DNA of 64,000 nt from Trema orientale (taxonomy: Eukaryota > Streptophyta > Magnoliopsida > Rosales > Cannabaceae): contig JXTC01000095.1 in the NCBI GenBank assembly GCA_002914845.1, forward strand, positions 293,508-357,507, given 5' to 3'. Below, in pieces: positions 23,868 to 33,909 of the stretch (position 1 is its first letter; each line of letters starts with the position of its first letter). Position numbers and translations under genes: made by a program. A model generated the notes under the pieces. It did no database searches. It saw only the letters and a program-made list of their open reading frames with translations, and was not told where the DNA came from.

Positions 23868-24690
23868 TTAATATTGGATGCTCCTCATTAATCTAAGTGC
23901 CTTTTCTACTGCCTTCATGTTAGGCCTATGATCGGGATTTACTTGGGTGCACCTATGAACAGCCTTAATATATTCCATTACTTGTACTCTGTTCTCTTCT
24001 TTCCGGTAAATACAATACCTTAAGTAACTATTTCCCAATAATTCTCAAACCGATCCTCTTAAATCATTTGAACTGCTTCGGTCAATAAGGCTCAAATAGC
24101 CATTAGTTCTCTTCCCCATCAAGACTTCCACCAATATGACACCAAAGCTAAACACACCACTCTTTTCCGTACAACGCTTGTCCTCACTTACCTCCACAGC
24201 CATAAACCCGCATGTGGCGAACACACTCCACAACAACATGAGTTTCTCGCTCAGGAATCGGTATTGTGGTTTGGAACTCGGAAAGCTTGGCGTCGTCTTT
24301 TCGGTCCAAGAATATATTTGCAGGCTTTATATCTCAACGGATGGTCGTCTTTGGCAGGACATGGTGGAGGTAACCCCTACCACCCTGGCTATTCCGGTAG
24401 CAATCCTCAACTTGTGCTCCCTGGGATAGTTCTTGAACATTGGCATCATACATATAATTGCCAAGATTTCCTTTGGTGGAAAACTCAAACACCAATATGG
24501 GAAACTCTGTTTCGAGGCAGTACCCCAAGAGCTTGATAACATTCTTGTGGTTGCTGTCTTTCTAAGTGATCTTCGGGTAGGTCTGCCAAGACTTTTTCAC
24601 CGAAATTTCTCGGTCTTAGCGAATTCCTTTGTGCATGTTGTAATAGGTGGAAATTGAGCTGGAACCAAAGCATAAACTAATACCTGGTTC
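23868..24690 (-). pseudogene. ZED1-related pseudokinase gene, frameshifted (copy 2)
   Basis: Pieces in several frames on the minus strand match the intact neighbour: KNVIKLLGYCLETEFPILVFEF near 24550-24480, GNLGNYMYDANVQ near 24470-24430, KSGVFSFGVILVEVLMGKR near 24170-24110, and the C-terminus VNPDHRPNMKAVEKALRLMR then SIQY and stop at 23868. The N-terminal lobe start is missing or unrecognisable before about 24690. Several indels disrupt it. It lies 450 bp downstream of the intact gene, in the same orientation. Confidence 0.85.
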
Positions 24691-25135
24691 TTTCTCTTGA
24701 AGACGTAATCTACTTGGACATTTTATGCGTCATTAACAGGAACTTCTTTCCAAGTTCCTTAGTGCGTAGTGCGTAATTTGTGGTCTTAAATTGTAGGCTG
24801 CATTTAAAGGCCTCTATGCTTTGTTGTGGAATTTAGGAACTCACTTGGTCCTCACATACTGCTATACAACGGTGAGAGCTTCCTAATTATTTTCTTGGCA
24901 TAGTCTTTTAATGTGAAAAGACACAAAGAGATGAAAAATGTTTGCAGGTTTGGTAATTCAGCAATCAAACTTAGCAAAATCCAAATCAAATTAGACAAAT
25001 TGATGATCGATTGGAAGCGGGAAGAATCATATTTATCAAGTACAAATCTACTAAGTTGTACAAGTAGAAAGACAAAAGCAGAGGGAGCATCAGGGTCTTT
25101 TGTTGAATCTCAACAAAACAATAAGGTAAACAGTG

Positions 25136-26137
25136 TTAATAATGGATGCTTTTGATCAACACGAGAGCTTTTGCTACTTCGATCATGTTAGGTCTATCAT
25201 CTGCATTTAATTTGACACACCTCTTTGCTAGCTCGGCGCATTCCATCATTTGAGCTCCATTTTCTGCTTGCGACATATTGGCCTCCAAGTGACGTCTACA
25301 AAGCTCTGGTAAGTCATCCAAAGTATACAGTTGTTTGTTCTCTCGATCCCAAATCAGTCGATCGGGTCTCTTTCCTATTAACAAATCACACAACAGAATT
25401 CCAAAGTCATAGACATCACTCCTTTCAGTATAACGTCCATACATCAATACCTCTGGAGGACCAAACACTTTAGTCCCATAAACTTCCGCGTCAACATGAG
25501 TTTCGCCTTCAGGAATTGGAATTGACGCTTGGAACTCGAACAGCTTGGCACCATAATCTTGGTCTAAGAACACTTGTCCTCTATGTACATCTCGATGGAT
25601 GAACTTCTTCGAAAGGCCGTGGTGGAGATACGCAACTGCATTTGCTATTTCAATAGCAATGCTTAACCTGCTCTCGAATGGCAGTTGTTCACCACCATCC
25701 CTATCTAGCATACGGGACAGATTACCATTTCCTGGGAATTCATACACCAACATGGGCAACTCTGTCTCAAGGCAGCAGCCCAAGAGCTTCAAAACATTTT
25801 TGTGGTTGCTCATCCGTGATGCAACTGCAGCTTCATTTGAAATCCGTTTCAAGGAATCCATAAACTTGTAGTGCGAGGGTGATATGAACTTTTTCACTGA
25901 TATTTCACAATCTTCGTGAAGTCCCTTATACATAATATAGCCCGCACTCTCGTGTATCATTCTGCTCCGGTCGAAGTTATCTGTTGCCCTTTTCAGATCT
26001 TCAGCGGAGTAGGTCCGAATCCGGTTGCATTTTCCGTCAAACAAAAGAATGAGCTGCTCTAACACTGCAGCTCCGTTCTTCAAAAAGAAACCATTCTTCT
26101 CCACCTTGTTTTCGTTTTTTCTAGAGCCTGAAAACAT
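25136..26137 (-). CDS. ZED1-related (ZRK-type) pseudokinase
   Basis: Single-exon 333-residue kinase-fold protein without an N-terminal receptor part, the same size as Arabidopsis ZED1/ZRK proteins. The short N-terminus (NGAAVLEQLI at 21-30, RTYSAEDLKRATDNF at 41-55) is typical of WAK-derived ZRKs. Seen motifs: the glycine loop is lost (HESAGYIMYKG at 62-72), the ATP lysine is kept (ISVKKF, K82), the hinge is VYEF at 131-134, HRD is kept at 181-183 but followed by VHRGQ instead of a normal catalytic loop, DFG is replaced by EFQ (201-203), and the APE site reads GPPE (226-229). Catalysis is therefore doubtful. Family members act as adaptors that bind the NLR ZAR1 at the plasma membrane and sense pathogen effectors; that role is inferred here. 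No intron is needed. Three degraded paralogs surround it on the same strand. A diverged RLCK is the alternative. Confidence 0.92.
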   Translation of the reverse strand: MFSGSRKNENKVEKNGFFLKNGAAVLEQLILLFDGKCNRIRTYSAEDLKRATDNFDRSRMIHESAGYIMYKGLHEDCEISVKKFISPSHYKFMDSLKRISNEAAVASRMSNHKNVLKLLGCCLETELPMLVYEFPGNGNLSRMLDRDGGEQLPFESRLSIAIEIANAVAYLHHGLSKKFIHRDVHRGQVFLDQDYGAKLFEFQASIPIPEGETHVDAEVYGTKVFGPPEVLMYGRYTERSDVYDFGILLCDLLIGKRPDRLIWDRENKQLYTLDDLPELCRRHLEANMSQAENGAQMMECAELAKRCVKLNADDRPNMIEVAKALVLIKSIHY

Positions 26138-26225
26138 AATGGAAGAACGATTTGATCGTGGGTGCTACTTCCCTAGAACAGCTCTACAAATATGCTGGAA
26201 GATTGATTCTTCCAAGAGATAACAT

Positions 26226-26760
26226 CGTCCAGAGACAAGTAGACAATTTACACTACAGAGATCAACTTGTTCTGACGTTGACGTTGACACAGGTAATTTC
26301 CTAGGTAGGTCCTCGTCATGTTAGTGGTCCAAAACGCGTGCTACATTTTGAAGACTGAGTCACAAGTCCCTAAAATATTAAGAAATAATTAAAGACGAAT
26401 AATTAAATGTTGCTGACTTGCCAGGTTATTTCCTCAATTTCTATACGCGTTTGTGATCAAAATCATATCAAGTAACAATTTTTGTGTGTGTGGTTTTGGG
26501 GTACTTTTAACTTTGAAATTGCTGACCGCGTAAAAAGAAGTTACCTCTAGTCTCTCCATTTTCTAAAGTGGAAGTTGTTTCCTACTAAGGTCTCTTTAGT
26601 TAGATATAATTCGTCAATTTTACAACCAAGTACCATCACAGTCACAGACATTCATACTAAACCAGCCAAGTAGCATGAACCATTTAAAAAAAAAAAAAAA
26701 AAAAAAAAAGAGCCACATTAGAGTATACTTAAGCAGGCACAAAGAAGAGGGGAGAGGGAT
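26226..26760. other. upstream region of the intact pseudokinase gene
   Basis: No ORF supported. A poly-A run lies at 26684-26709. W-box core TTGAC-like motifs occur (for example GACGTTGACGTTGACA at 26274-26289, which holds two TTGAC cores). WRKY sites would suit a defence gene, but this is only a motif match. Confidence 0.4.
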
Positions 26761-26880
26761 CTAATATCGGGTGGTTTTGATGAGTCTAAGTGCCTTTCCT
26801 ACTTCGATTATGCTAGGCCTATGATCGGGATTTCGTTTGATACACCTCTTCAGGAGCTTGGGACATTCCATAACTTGCCC
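26761..26880 (-). pseudogene. C-terminal remnant of a ZED1-related pseudokinase (copy 3)
   Basis: The minus strand encodes GQVMECPKLLKRCIKRN, PDHRPSIIEVGKALRLIK, TTRY and a stop, homologous to the last 40 residues of the intact gene. The upstream part is cut off exactly where an LTR begins at 26881. Not functional. Confidence 0.85.
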
Positions 26881-28277
26881 TGTGACAACCCGTTTCAAAA
26901 AAAAAAAGAAAAAGAGAATTATTTATATTTTATAAATAATATAAGGATAATATAAAAGACTAAAAAACTCTTAGTTAATAGTATTTAATGAGATTACTTT
27001 AGTAATTAAATAATTGACCTTTTAAGAAACCCTAAGACTAGTAAACTACTTAGTTTTATATTATGAAAAAGGCAGAGAGACAGCCACATAGTTTCAAAAA
27101 AGAAGGAGAAACAAGAAGAGGATTCAATTCATTTGAATTTTAAGGTAAATGATTTTAATCTATTAAGTCTACACGTACTAATTAGATTTTTGGGGATTGG
27201 AATTGCATGTTTAGGATTAGGGTTTTAATTTGCGCACAAATAATTTATGAATTATTAGGATGAATCTAATAGAGGATAAAGCCTATTGATATTAGGATTT
27301 AAACAAGACAAATTTTGAGTGATTTGGTTGGGTAAATAGAAAAATTTTTGAGTTTTGAGCTTAAAAAAACGCAAGAGATATTCCGACTAGCTATTCAGGG
27401 ATTTTTATTAGTCTGATTAGGTCATATTTAATATAGTCAGAAAGCTTATCGAATTAGCTTTCCAACGGTATATAATTTGTCAAAAACGGACTTATAACTA
27501 GAGAGTTATAGCCAATTGAAGTGAAAACTATGAATCTGGAAAAATATGAAACTTAGGGTACATTTGGCGAAACGTGGCTGCAGCTTGTCCGGCTGTGCGG
27601 GGCTTACTTATGGATCCTATAGCCATATTTTTTGTACTTTTAGGACCCCATGACTTGTAGAACATATCCTCTAAATTTGGTAATTTTTAGAGATGTTAAA
27701 ATTATTATGAATCGTAAGAAATTGACATTATTGAGAATAGTTATAAAGTTGATTATAGTAGATGCATGGGCGGGAAGTAGTCAATACTTTTAGTGTAAGT
27801 AGAGTATGATTTTATTGTTGTGATACTTATATATGATTTGTATGATAATAGGTGTTTGAGAGGTTATGTTGATTATTTTGGTTAAATAGGCACAACGAAT
27901 GAAGTAAGTAACCTTTGATCTTTTTTAGTAGTTTTCCTCATCCAAAAGCTAAATGTTTTGTTGTTTTATTACTTCTAATAGAATCATGTTTACAAGTATT
28001 TTATTTAAAATATGATTTCAAGTAAAAATATATTTTGGTAATAAGACTATTTACTGAAAGAAGTCTGTTTTATTGAAATAACGTAATTTTTGTGAAAATA
28101 GTATGATTCTATGTTTTATACTAAATTACGGATCAAGTATATGAATTACTATTGAACGTAATTACAATAAAATTGTTTTGGAATGAGTACAATATTATAA
28201 TGAGATGAAAGTGAAATGGTTTATGATTCGTTATTATAAATAAGTATTTTGAAACTCTCTTCAATGACTATACATGT

Positions 28278-28490
28278 GAACCCAATCTACAGGGATTATA
28301 TGTGGACAGTACTGACCTAACTACAGGGTTAAATGTAGTAGATTCGTGATTTGCATTTAGCTACAGGGGTTATCTATAGTAGATTCGGACTTGGCTATAG
28401 GAATTATTTGTAGCGTATTCGGACCTAGCTACATGGATTAATTGTGCAGATTCGGACCTCGTCACATGGGTTAAGTGTGACCATAGTTGC
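28278..28490 (+). repeat. degenerate minisatellite in the LTR
   Basis: Units of roughly 40-45 bp around CTACAGGGGTTATNTGTAG and AGATTCGGACCTAG repeat about five times. Confidence 0.75.
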
Positions 28491-28511
28491 CAAAAACTAG
28501 ATAGAAATATA

Positions 28512-28745
28512 ATTGAAATTATTATTGACTAAAAAAAAATTAGAAAAGACAGATTTGGAAACTTATTATTTATTTTTGTCAAATTGTTTACTAAACGACT
28601 TGATTTGAATATTTTCAAAAGTATTGATTATTGAAATTATTATTGACTAAAAAGGGATTAGAAAAAACAGATTTGGAAACTTATTATTTATTTTTGTCAA
28701 ATTGTTTACTAAACGACTTGATTTGAATATTTTCAAAAGTATTGA
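28512..28745 (+). repeat. tandem duplication, 117 bp x 2
   Basis: The block from ATTGAAATTATTATTGACTA to TTTTCAAAAGTATTGATT is repeated back to back with few changes. Confidence 0.92.
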
Positions 28746-29211
28746 TTTCTGAAACCAAATTTGTTCTGAAAAATATTTGTGAGTGATTTTGGTTTATATA
28801 TGTTTGATCCAGCTAGTTAAAGTTACTGGCTACTTATTGAGTTTGTAGCTCACCTTCTTATTTTTTCCTCCCAAGTTTTAAAAATCTTCAGTTAAGAAGT
28901 ATAATTAAGGGAGAACTTATTTAATAACTCGAACATAACCTGTTAAATAACGGAACCTTACAGCAATAATGCAATAAACACTAATAGATACAGTGCCATA
29001 ATGATTTTCCTATTTTCTTTTTCTTCCTCCAAATGCAATAAGATCTAAGAAAGCAATGCAGCCAAGAAAAAAAATCACTCACAAATAATTGTCCCAAAAG
29101 AGTTTAGCACATATCAAAATAAATGACCCCAAAGAAAAAGAAATAAAATGCTTTTAAGAATTGAGAGACAACAAATTATACACTTCCACTCATCTAAGGC
29201 AGCTTTCAACA

Positions 29212-30136
29212 CTAAAGCCCCGAGGATCCAAACCAGATTAACGCGAAAGACACCGCCAAAGCCCGAAATCCCGGCCGTGGAACCGCTGCGGCAGTGGAAT
29301 TCTGCGAAGAGTGCTCAGCAGCTACGGCAGCCAAAGGAGGTGAGGGCAGAGGGTGGACAACAACAGAGACCTTCATCCCACTGAAGCACTGGCCATTTCC
29401 ACATATGAAGTAGTACCTCTTGGCCTTGTTAAGGGGTATGAAGTCTTTGCCACTGCTCCAGTTCCCTACTGCGCCTTCAGTTGTGCAGTTGTCATATCCA
29501 GTTTGGTTCACCTCAAACACATTGTACTGGTTCTTTTGGTACCTAAATGCTATGACCCAAAAAGCATTTTTGAGGGAAAAAACAGAAAGATCCCACCAAA
29601 ACTCGGAAAAAAGAAACACACACACACACACGAAGCTAAAAGTTTAAGCAAGAAAGTGAACTTGACTGTCTTCAACCCTCAAACCAACAGGAATAGTGGA
29701 ATCAAGAGAAATTTTGAGCTTGACCAAAACATTAACATGAAACAAAGTATTTTAGCTCAAATTTTTCCTCCTCCCTTTTTTGGGTCACTGAGAAACTTTA
29801 AAAAAGACATAATTTTTTTCCAAAAAAGGAAAGTGAAAACGTAAAGTGGGTTCTCAAGATCTTTTAACACAAATCTATCTATACAAACAGTTGAAATAGA
29901 TCCAGAACACAACACAAACTGATACAAAGCTACAGAGAAAGAGACAGAGTGAGAGAGGTCTTACAGATAAGGTCGCCAACATAGAATGTGTGGTTGTTGG
30001 CCCAAAGGGTGTAATTGATACCGGGATTCCAGCCCTTATTGGCTCCAACAATGTGGTCGGTGGCAAAGATTGGAGGGATGGTCGAAACGGCGGAGATTAG
30101 AACAATGGAGAAGATAAGGTAGACTGAGCTGTACAT
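29212..30136 (-). CDS. early nodulin-like / lamin-like protein (plastocyanin-like domain, GPI type)
   Basis: Two exons: 30136-29965 and 29549-29212, with a GT-AG intron (donor CT|GTAAGACC, acceptor GTCATAG|CATTT) at the position usual for phytocyanins. The 169-residue product has a signal peptide (MYSSVYLIFSIVLISA...), a phytocyanin domain (HIVGANKGWNPGINYT, FYVGDLISFRYQKNQYNVFEV, DNCTTEG, WSSGKDFIPL, YFICGNGQCFSGMKVSVVV) and a hydrophobic C-terminus fit for a GPI anchor. The copper ligands are missing: the usual HNV is YNV, and the His of the CxxGHC region is Gln. It therefore should not bind blue copper, as in ENODLs; the cysteines for the disulfide remain. Many N-glycosylation sites. Closest by memory to the ENODL16/17/22 lamin-like group. 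It acts at the cell surface; the ligand is unknown. The start is ATG at 30136, because the upstream GTG is not used. Confidence 0.95.
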
Positions 30137-30373
30137 TCTCACTTCTGTAGTTGGTTGGCTTGGTTGGTGGTGCTTTTTCTTTCACTCTCTCTCCCTTTCT
30201 TGGGAAAAAGAAAAAATCTTGGTATGGAGTGACTAGTGAGAGAGCCTGAATTCTTTTTGACCAGGCTTGACACTGTAAAAGTGTCACTTGTTCTTTTCTT
30301 TTTTTTTTTAAAGAAAAAAGCTGGAACACACTAGAGAGTAAATGATGGGGAGTAGGAGTAGGTAATACAGCAA

Positions 30374-30382
30374 CTATATATA
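30374..30382 (-). promoter_or_regulatory. TATA box of the ENODL gene
   Basis: CCTATATATAG on the minus strand, about 240 bases before the ATG at 30136. Its position fits a leader of about 200 bases, and it is the only strong TATA nearby. Confidence 0.55.
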
Positions 30383-30389
30383 GGTACAA

Positions 30390-31328
30390 GAAAGTTTGAA
30401 AGAGTGGTCCAATGGCATTATAAAAATTGGGTACCGAATCTACTGAACATGATGAAATACATCGTTTGGATTTTGTAATCCTTACATTTGAGTTAAAAGT
30501 ATGGCATAGGAATAGATTAGTGTGGAGTTTTTTGAGGGTTATATATTTGAATTTAAAGTATGAGAAAGAGCACGTTACAGATTTACAGTGCACTTTTGTA
30601 AAGATGGTAAATTTGAATTAAAGGGTGAAATAGACAGAAGTTAATCTAGTGGGCCAATGTGTCTACAAATCTGGGCTAGACGTAAGTTGGTGTGTCAAGA
30701 GTAAATTTTGTCCGCTCTGTTTTGGGATTTTCATGTACATTGATGCTTCAAGAGATTATCAAGAACTTCAGGAACATATATTAATAATAATTGCGTGAAA
30801 CTAATTCAGGTAAACTGCTGCTGCAGATTTTGGGCCATTATGATGAAAATCCAACTTCGTGAAAGTGAATTTCCACTTGGAAATATGGTGTTTTCTCTTT
30901 TTTCTTTTTCTTTTTTTCACCTTCGCTAGTCCACCATTGAGATTTGAGGGTCACCACTTGGAAACCAAAATTACTGAAGCAAGTAAAACCACAGCAGCAC
31001 AGCTATTGCATTATGAACAAGGATCAAATAAAAAACATAAGGAACATAAGGAGACGAAAGACTGGACCCTAACTTTATGAGGTTGAGAGTTGCTTCTTTG
31101 TTAGAAGTGAACCAATTCCAACCAGTTGGAAGGGGAAAAAAAATGGCCTACGTTCCATTTGGAACTTGGATTTTCAGAATGAAAAAAAAAAAAAAAAAAA
31201 ATCCAAAGGACTACTTTCTCATTTGTTTGGATTGAAACGATAGATATTTCTTTTCAGAAAAGCAAGAATTTAATTTAAAATCATTTTTTAATATATAAAA
31301 TTTTGACACATTAATTAATATAACAAAA
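30390..31328. other. intergenic, no gene seen
   Basis: Open frames at 30427-30621 and 30859-31080 have no domain or coding signal. A poly-A run lies at 31182-31202. Confidence 0.5.
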
Positions 31329-31468
31329 TGAGCGCGTCTACAGTAGGGGCGTCCATGTCTATACACCGTTTGATGGGAATCTGTTTATAACAGATTCTCC
31401 ACAGATTCCCATCAAACAGTGTATAAACAGAGGCTTTACGTAAGGGCGCCCCTACTATAGCCGCCTCC
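31329..31468. mobile_element. foldback MITE, 140 bp, 8-bp TSD
   Basis: The left arm (GCGTCTACAGTAGGGGCG, TACACCGTTTGATGGGAATCTGT) is mirrored by the right arm (ACAGATTCCCATCAAACAGTGTATA, CGCCCCTACTATAGCCGC). Perfect 8-bp duplication TAACAAAA at 31321-31328 and 31469-31476, which suggests hAT-type mobilisation. Confidence 0.9.
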
Positions 31469-31476
31469 TAACAAAA

Positions 31477-32024
31477 AATGTCAAAATAAAGTTTTATAAA
31501 CTTTTAGCAAAAATATTTTCCTCCTTTTTTTTCATAACTTTTTCCTTGTAATTTTTATGGTTGTATAGACAGAAACGTACATATATCAGAAAAGAATACA
31601 TAACTGTTCATGCATGGAATAATCATACGTCATGCAGTCAAGTAGGTTTTGCTGCCGGCAAATTGCGATCGAAGATGCAGGCTAGCATGAGATAACATCT
31701 GCTACTGATATACTTCACCATGAAAGTTTTTCATGATAGTTTGTTTCAATGAAGAAACTACTTTATTAGCTTCTTCAACAGTGAGTACAAAGCCAAGTCG
31801 CCAGATGCCATTAGAGTAAAAAATTAATAATGGCAAAAAAATTATTCCAAAAAGCTCTTCCATATCCACTCGAAGTTTCGAGCGGAGTAATCAATAAATA
31901 CTTTCTTCTTTCTTGATTGCTGTTAATTTTCCCATCTGATTCACCTTTCTTAGAATTCACACTTTTTCCTCCATTTTAACTGTCTCAACTGCTGCTTTAT
32001 TTTCTCAGTGCCGCCGCTTACTGG
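31477..32024. other. 3' flank of the PPR gene, no gene seen
   Basis: Probably contains the 3' UTR of the minus-strand PPR gene. No ORF supported. Confidence 0.5.
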
Positions 32025-33886
32025 TTATTTCAATAGCCTCTTAAGCTTTGGATCTTCAAAGAACCCACCTGATCTCATTGCGGCCAAAAATTCTTTAGCC
32101 TTACAAAACAACCCACAATTTGCCAGCCCTTTTACCATAATTGTATAATGTGTAGAATCTGGCATTAGTTCGTAATCCTTCATTTCTTCCCAAATCTTTA
32201 TTGCATTCTCAGGTTGCTCCAACGTGAAGAACTTTTCAAGAACCATAATAAAGGTTTCGTTACTAGGACCCAACTTAGCTTTCTTCATTCGACTGAGAAT
32301 TTCGAGAGTTTCTTCAAACTCTACGCTCTCTAGAAGTGCATGGTAGGTCTCAATCGTTGGGCTGACATTCTCTCCAAGCATAGTGGCTAACATAATTCTT
32401 GCCTCCTCTAGCTTTCTTGCTTTGCATAAAGGGCCTATTATTGAATTATAGGTGGCGGAATCTGGTTGCAAACCCAACTCTATCATCTTCTCCAGGAACT
32501 TGAGTGCTTCCTTTAAGCAATTTTCTCGAGTTAATACATAAACCAAAGAATTGTAAACCTTGACACTTGGAACCCAACCCATTTTCTTCATTTCATCATA
32601 GAGTCTAAGCGAGTCGAAGAGATTACCAACCTTTGAGAAACAGGCAATCATGTGAGTATAAGAAATTGCATCTGGTGTTATACAGACCTTGGACATTTCT
32701 CTCCAAACTCTCTTGGCTTCAGATACATCAACAAATATGTTACACCAACCATTAAGAATGATGTTAAAGCCCCCAATCTCCAGTGGGAAGAGCTTCTTGT
32801 TTACAAACATAAACTCTTCAGCCTCTTCGATGAACCCATGTTTGCAGAGAGCCCTCAGGGCCATGTGGAATGCACCTTGATCAGGAGACAGTCTGAACTT
32901 CTCCATGATATGGAATGTCCATATGGCCTTGCAAGGATCATTTGCACATGCATACCTGATTAACAGCCAAAAGGAACGACATTCCAAATTAAGTGATTTG
33001 AAACTCTTGTAAGGTTTAAGATAATAATTAAAGTATTCCAAATATTGAAGAAAACTAGAGACCCTTTTTGTCTTTCCTGATAATTTTTACATCTACGAGC
33101 TTGATATCTGAAAATAAAATTGAAAAACACACACATACACACACACACACACCTTTACTTTTAAGTAGCAAGAACTGAAGCTAAACTCAACACTCAGGCT
33201 CTCACCTAATGAAATCATTATATTAAGTAGCATAATTTATGGCAAGAGATAGCAAAATGACAACTAGAATTTCACCTATCAATCATAACAAGCATTGCGC
33301 GCCGCGTATCCATTGAAGACCGATGCAGGTCTCGAATCAGACACCAAGCACTATTAAACTTTCGATGAGTACCCAGGACCCATATCATCAAATTCCAAGC
33401 TTCTTCATCACAACAACCCCATCTGTCACCCCATTTGAAAGCCAAAAAGGCCAGTCTACACTCTTTCCTCAATGCCCAGATCGCTGAACGGACCATAACT
33501 CGACTAGGCTCGATACCCGATTCGTCGAGAGAAGCCATGGCCTCTGCTTCCGAGAGAAGCTTGGCTACCTGCTCGAGTTGTTTGAAGAATCGGAGAAGGC
33601 CCGGATCTTGGAGCTCATCATGAATCTGAATCCTTTCCGGGTTGAACTCAAACGGGTCGCCGAGAGTTTCGGAAGGATGGCGTTGGAGAGTAGAGAAACG
33701 GAGGGTTTGCAGAGGAGAGTTTCGAGAGGGTATTGAAAGTGTTTGATGAAATGCCTGTGAGAAAGAGAAATGCGATGATTGTGAAAGAAGGGAAGCAGAG
33801 GTTAATCGAGGCTGTAGTAGAACAAGTGGTGACAAGTGTTGGAGATGTGTTCTTTGTAGCCTCCTCGCAAGTGTCGGAAATGCCAT
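32025..33886 (-). CDS. P-class pentatricopeptide repeat protein, probably mitochondrial
   Basis: Two exons: 33886-33276 and 32955-32025. The intron is GT-AG (GATAG|GTGAAAT ... TTAATCAG|GTATGC), and the joined frame is 514 codons including the stop (513 residues). The first 75 residues are rich in Arg, Ser, Leu and Gln and nearly free of acids, as in a mitochondrial transit peptide. After a helical region, about nine 35-residue PPR motifs fill exon 2, for example ISYTHMIACFSKVGNLFDSL, VKVYNSLVYVLTRENCLKEA and ATYNSIIGPLCKARKLEEAR. No E, DYW or SMR domain is seen at the end (FFEDPKLKRLLK). P-class PPRs bind organelle RNA for stability, splicing or translation; the target cannot be read here. 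Similar to At1g80550-type proteins by memory only. Most PPR genes lack introns, so the intron here is worth noting. Confidence 0.92.
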
Positions 33887-33909
33887 CGGTTGTGGAATGA
33901 AACATAGCT

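Larger units (their letters stand above)
26881..28962 (+). mobile_element. solo LTR, gypsy-type (about 2.1 kb)
   Basis: TGTGACAACCCG...CGGAACCTTACA termini are typical of long gypsy LTRs of the Tekay/Reina kind. No coding domain. Flanks TGCCC and GCAAT do not match, so the insertion site was rearranged or it arose by unequal recombination. It carries an inner minisatellite and a 117-bp duplication. Confidence 0.65.

Noticed and set aside
29353-29844. 163-codon plus-strand frame
   Set aside because: Shadow of ENODL exon 2 and its intron on the minus strand.
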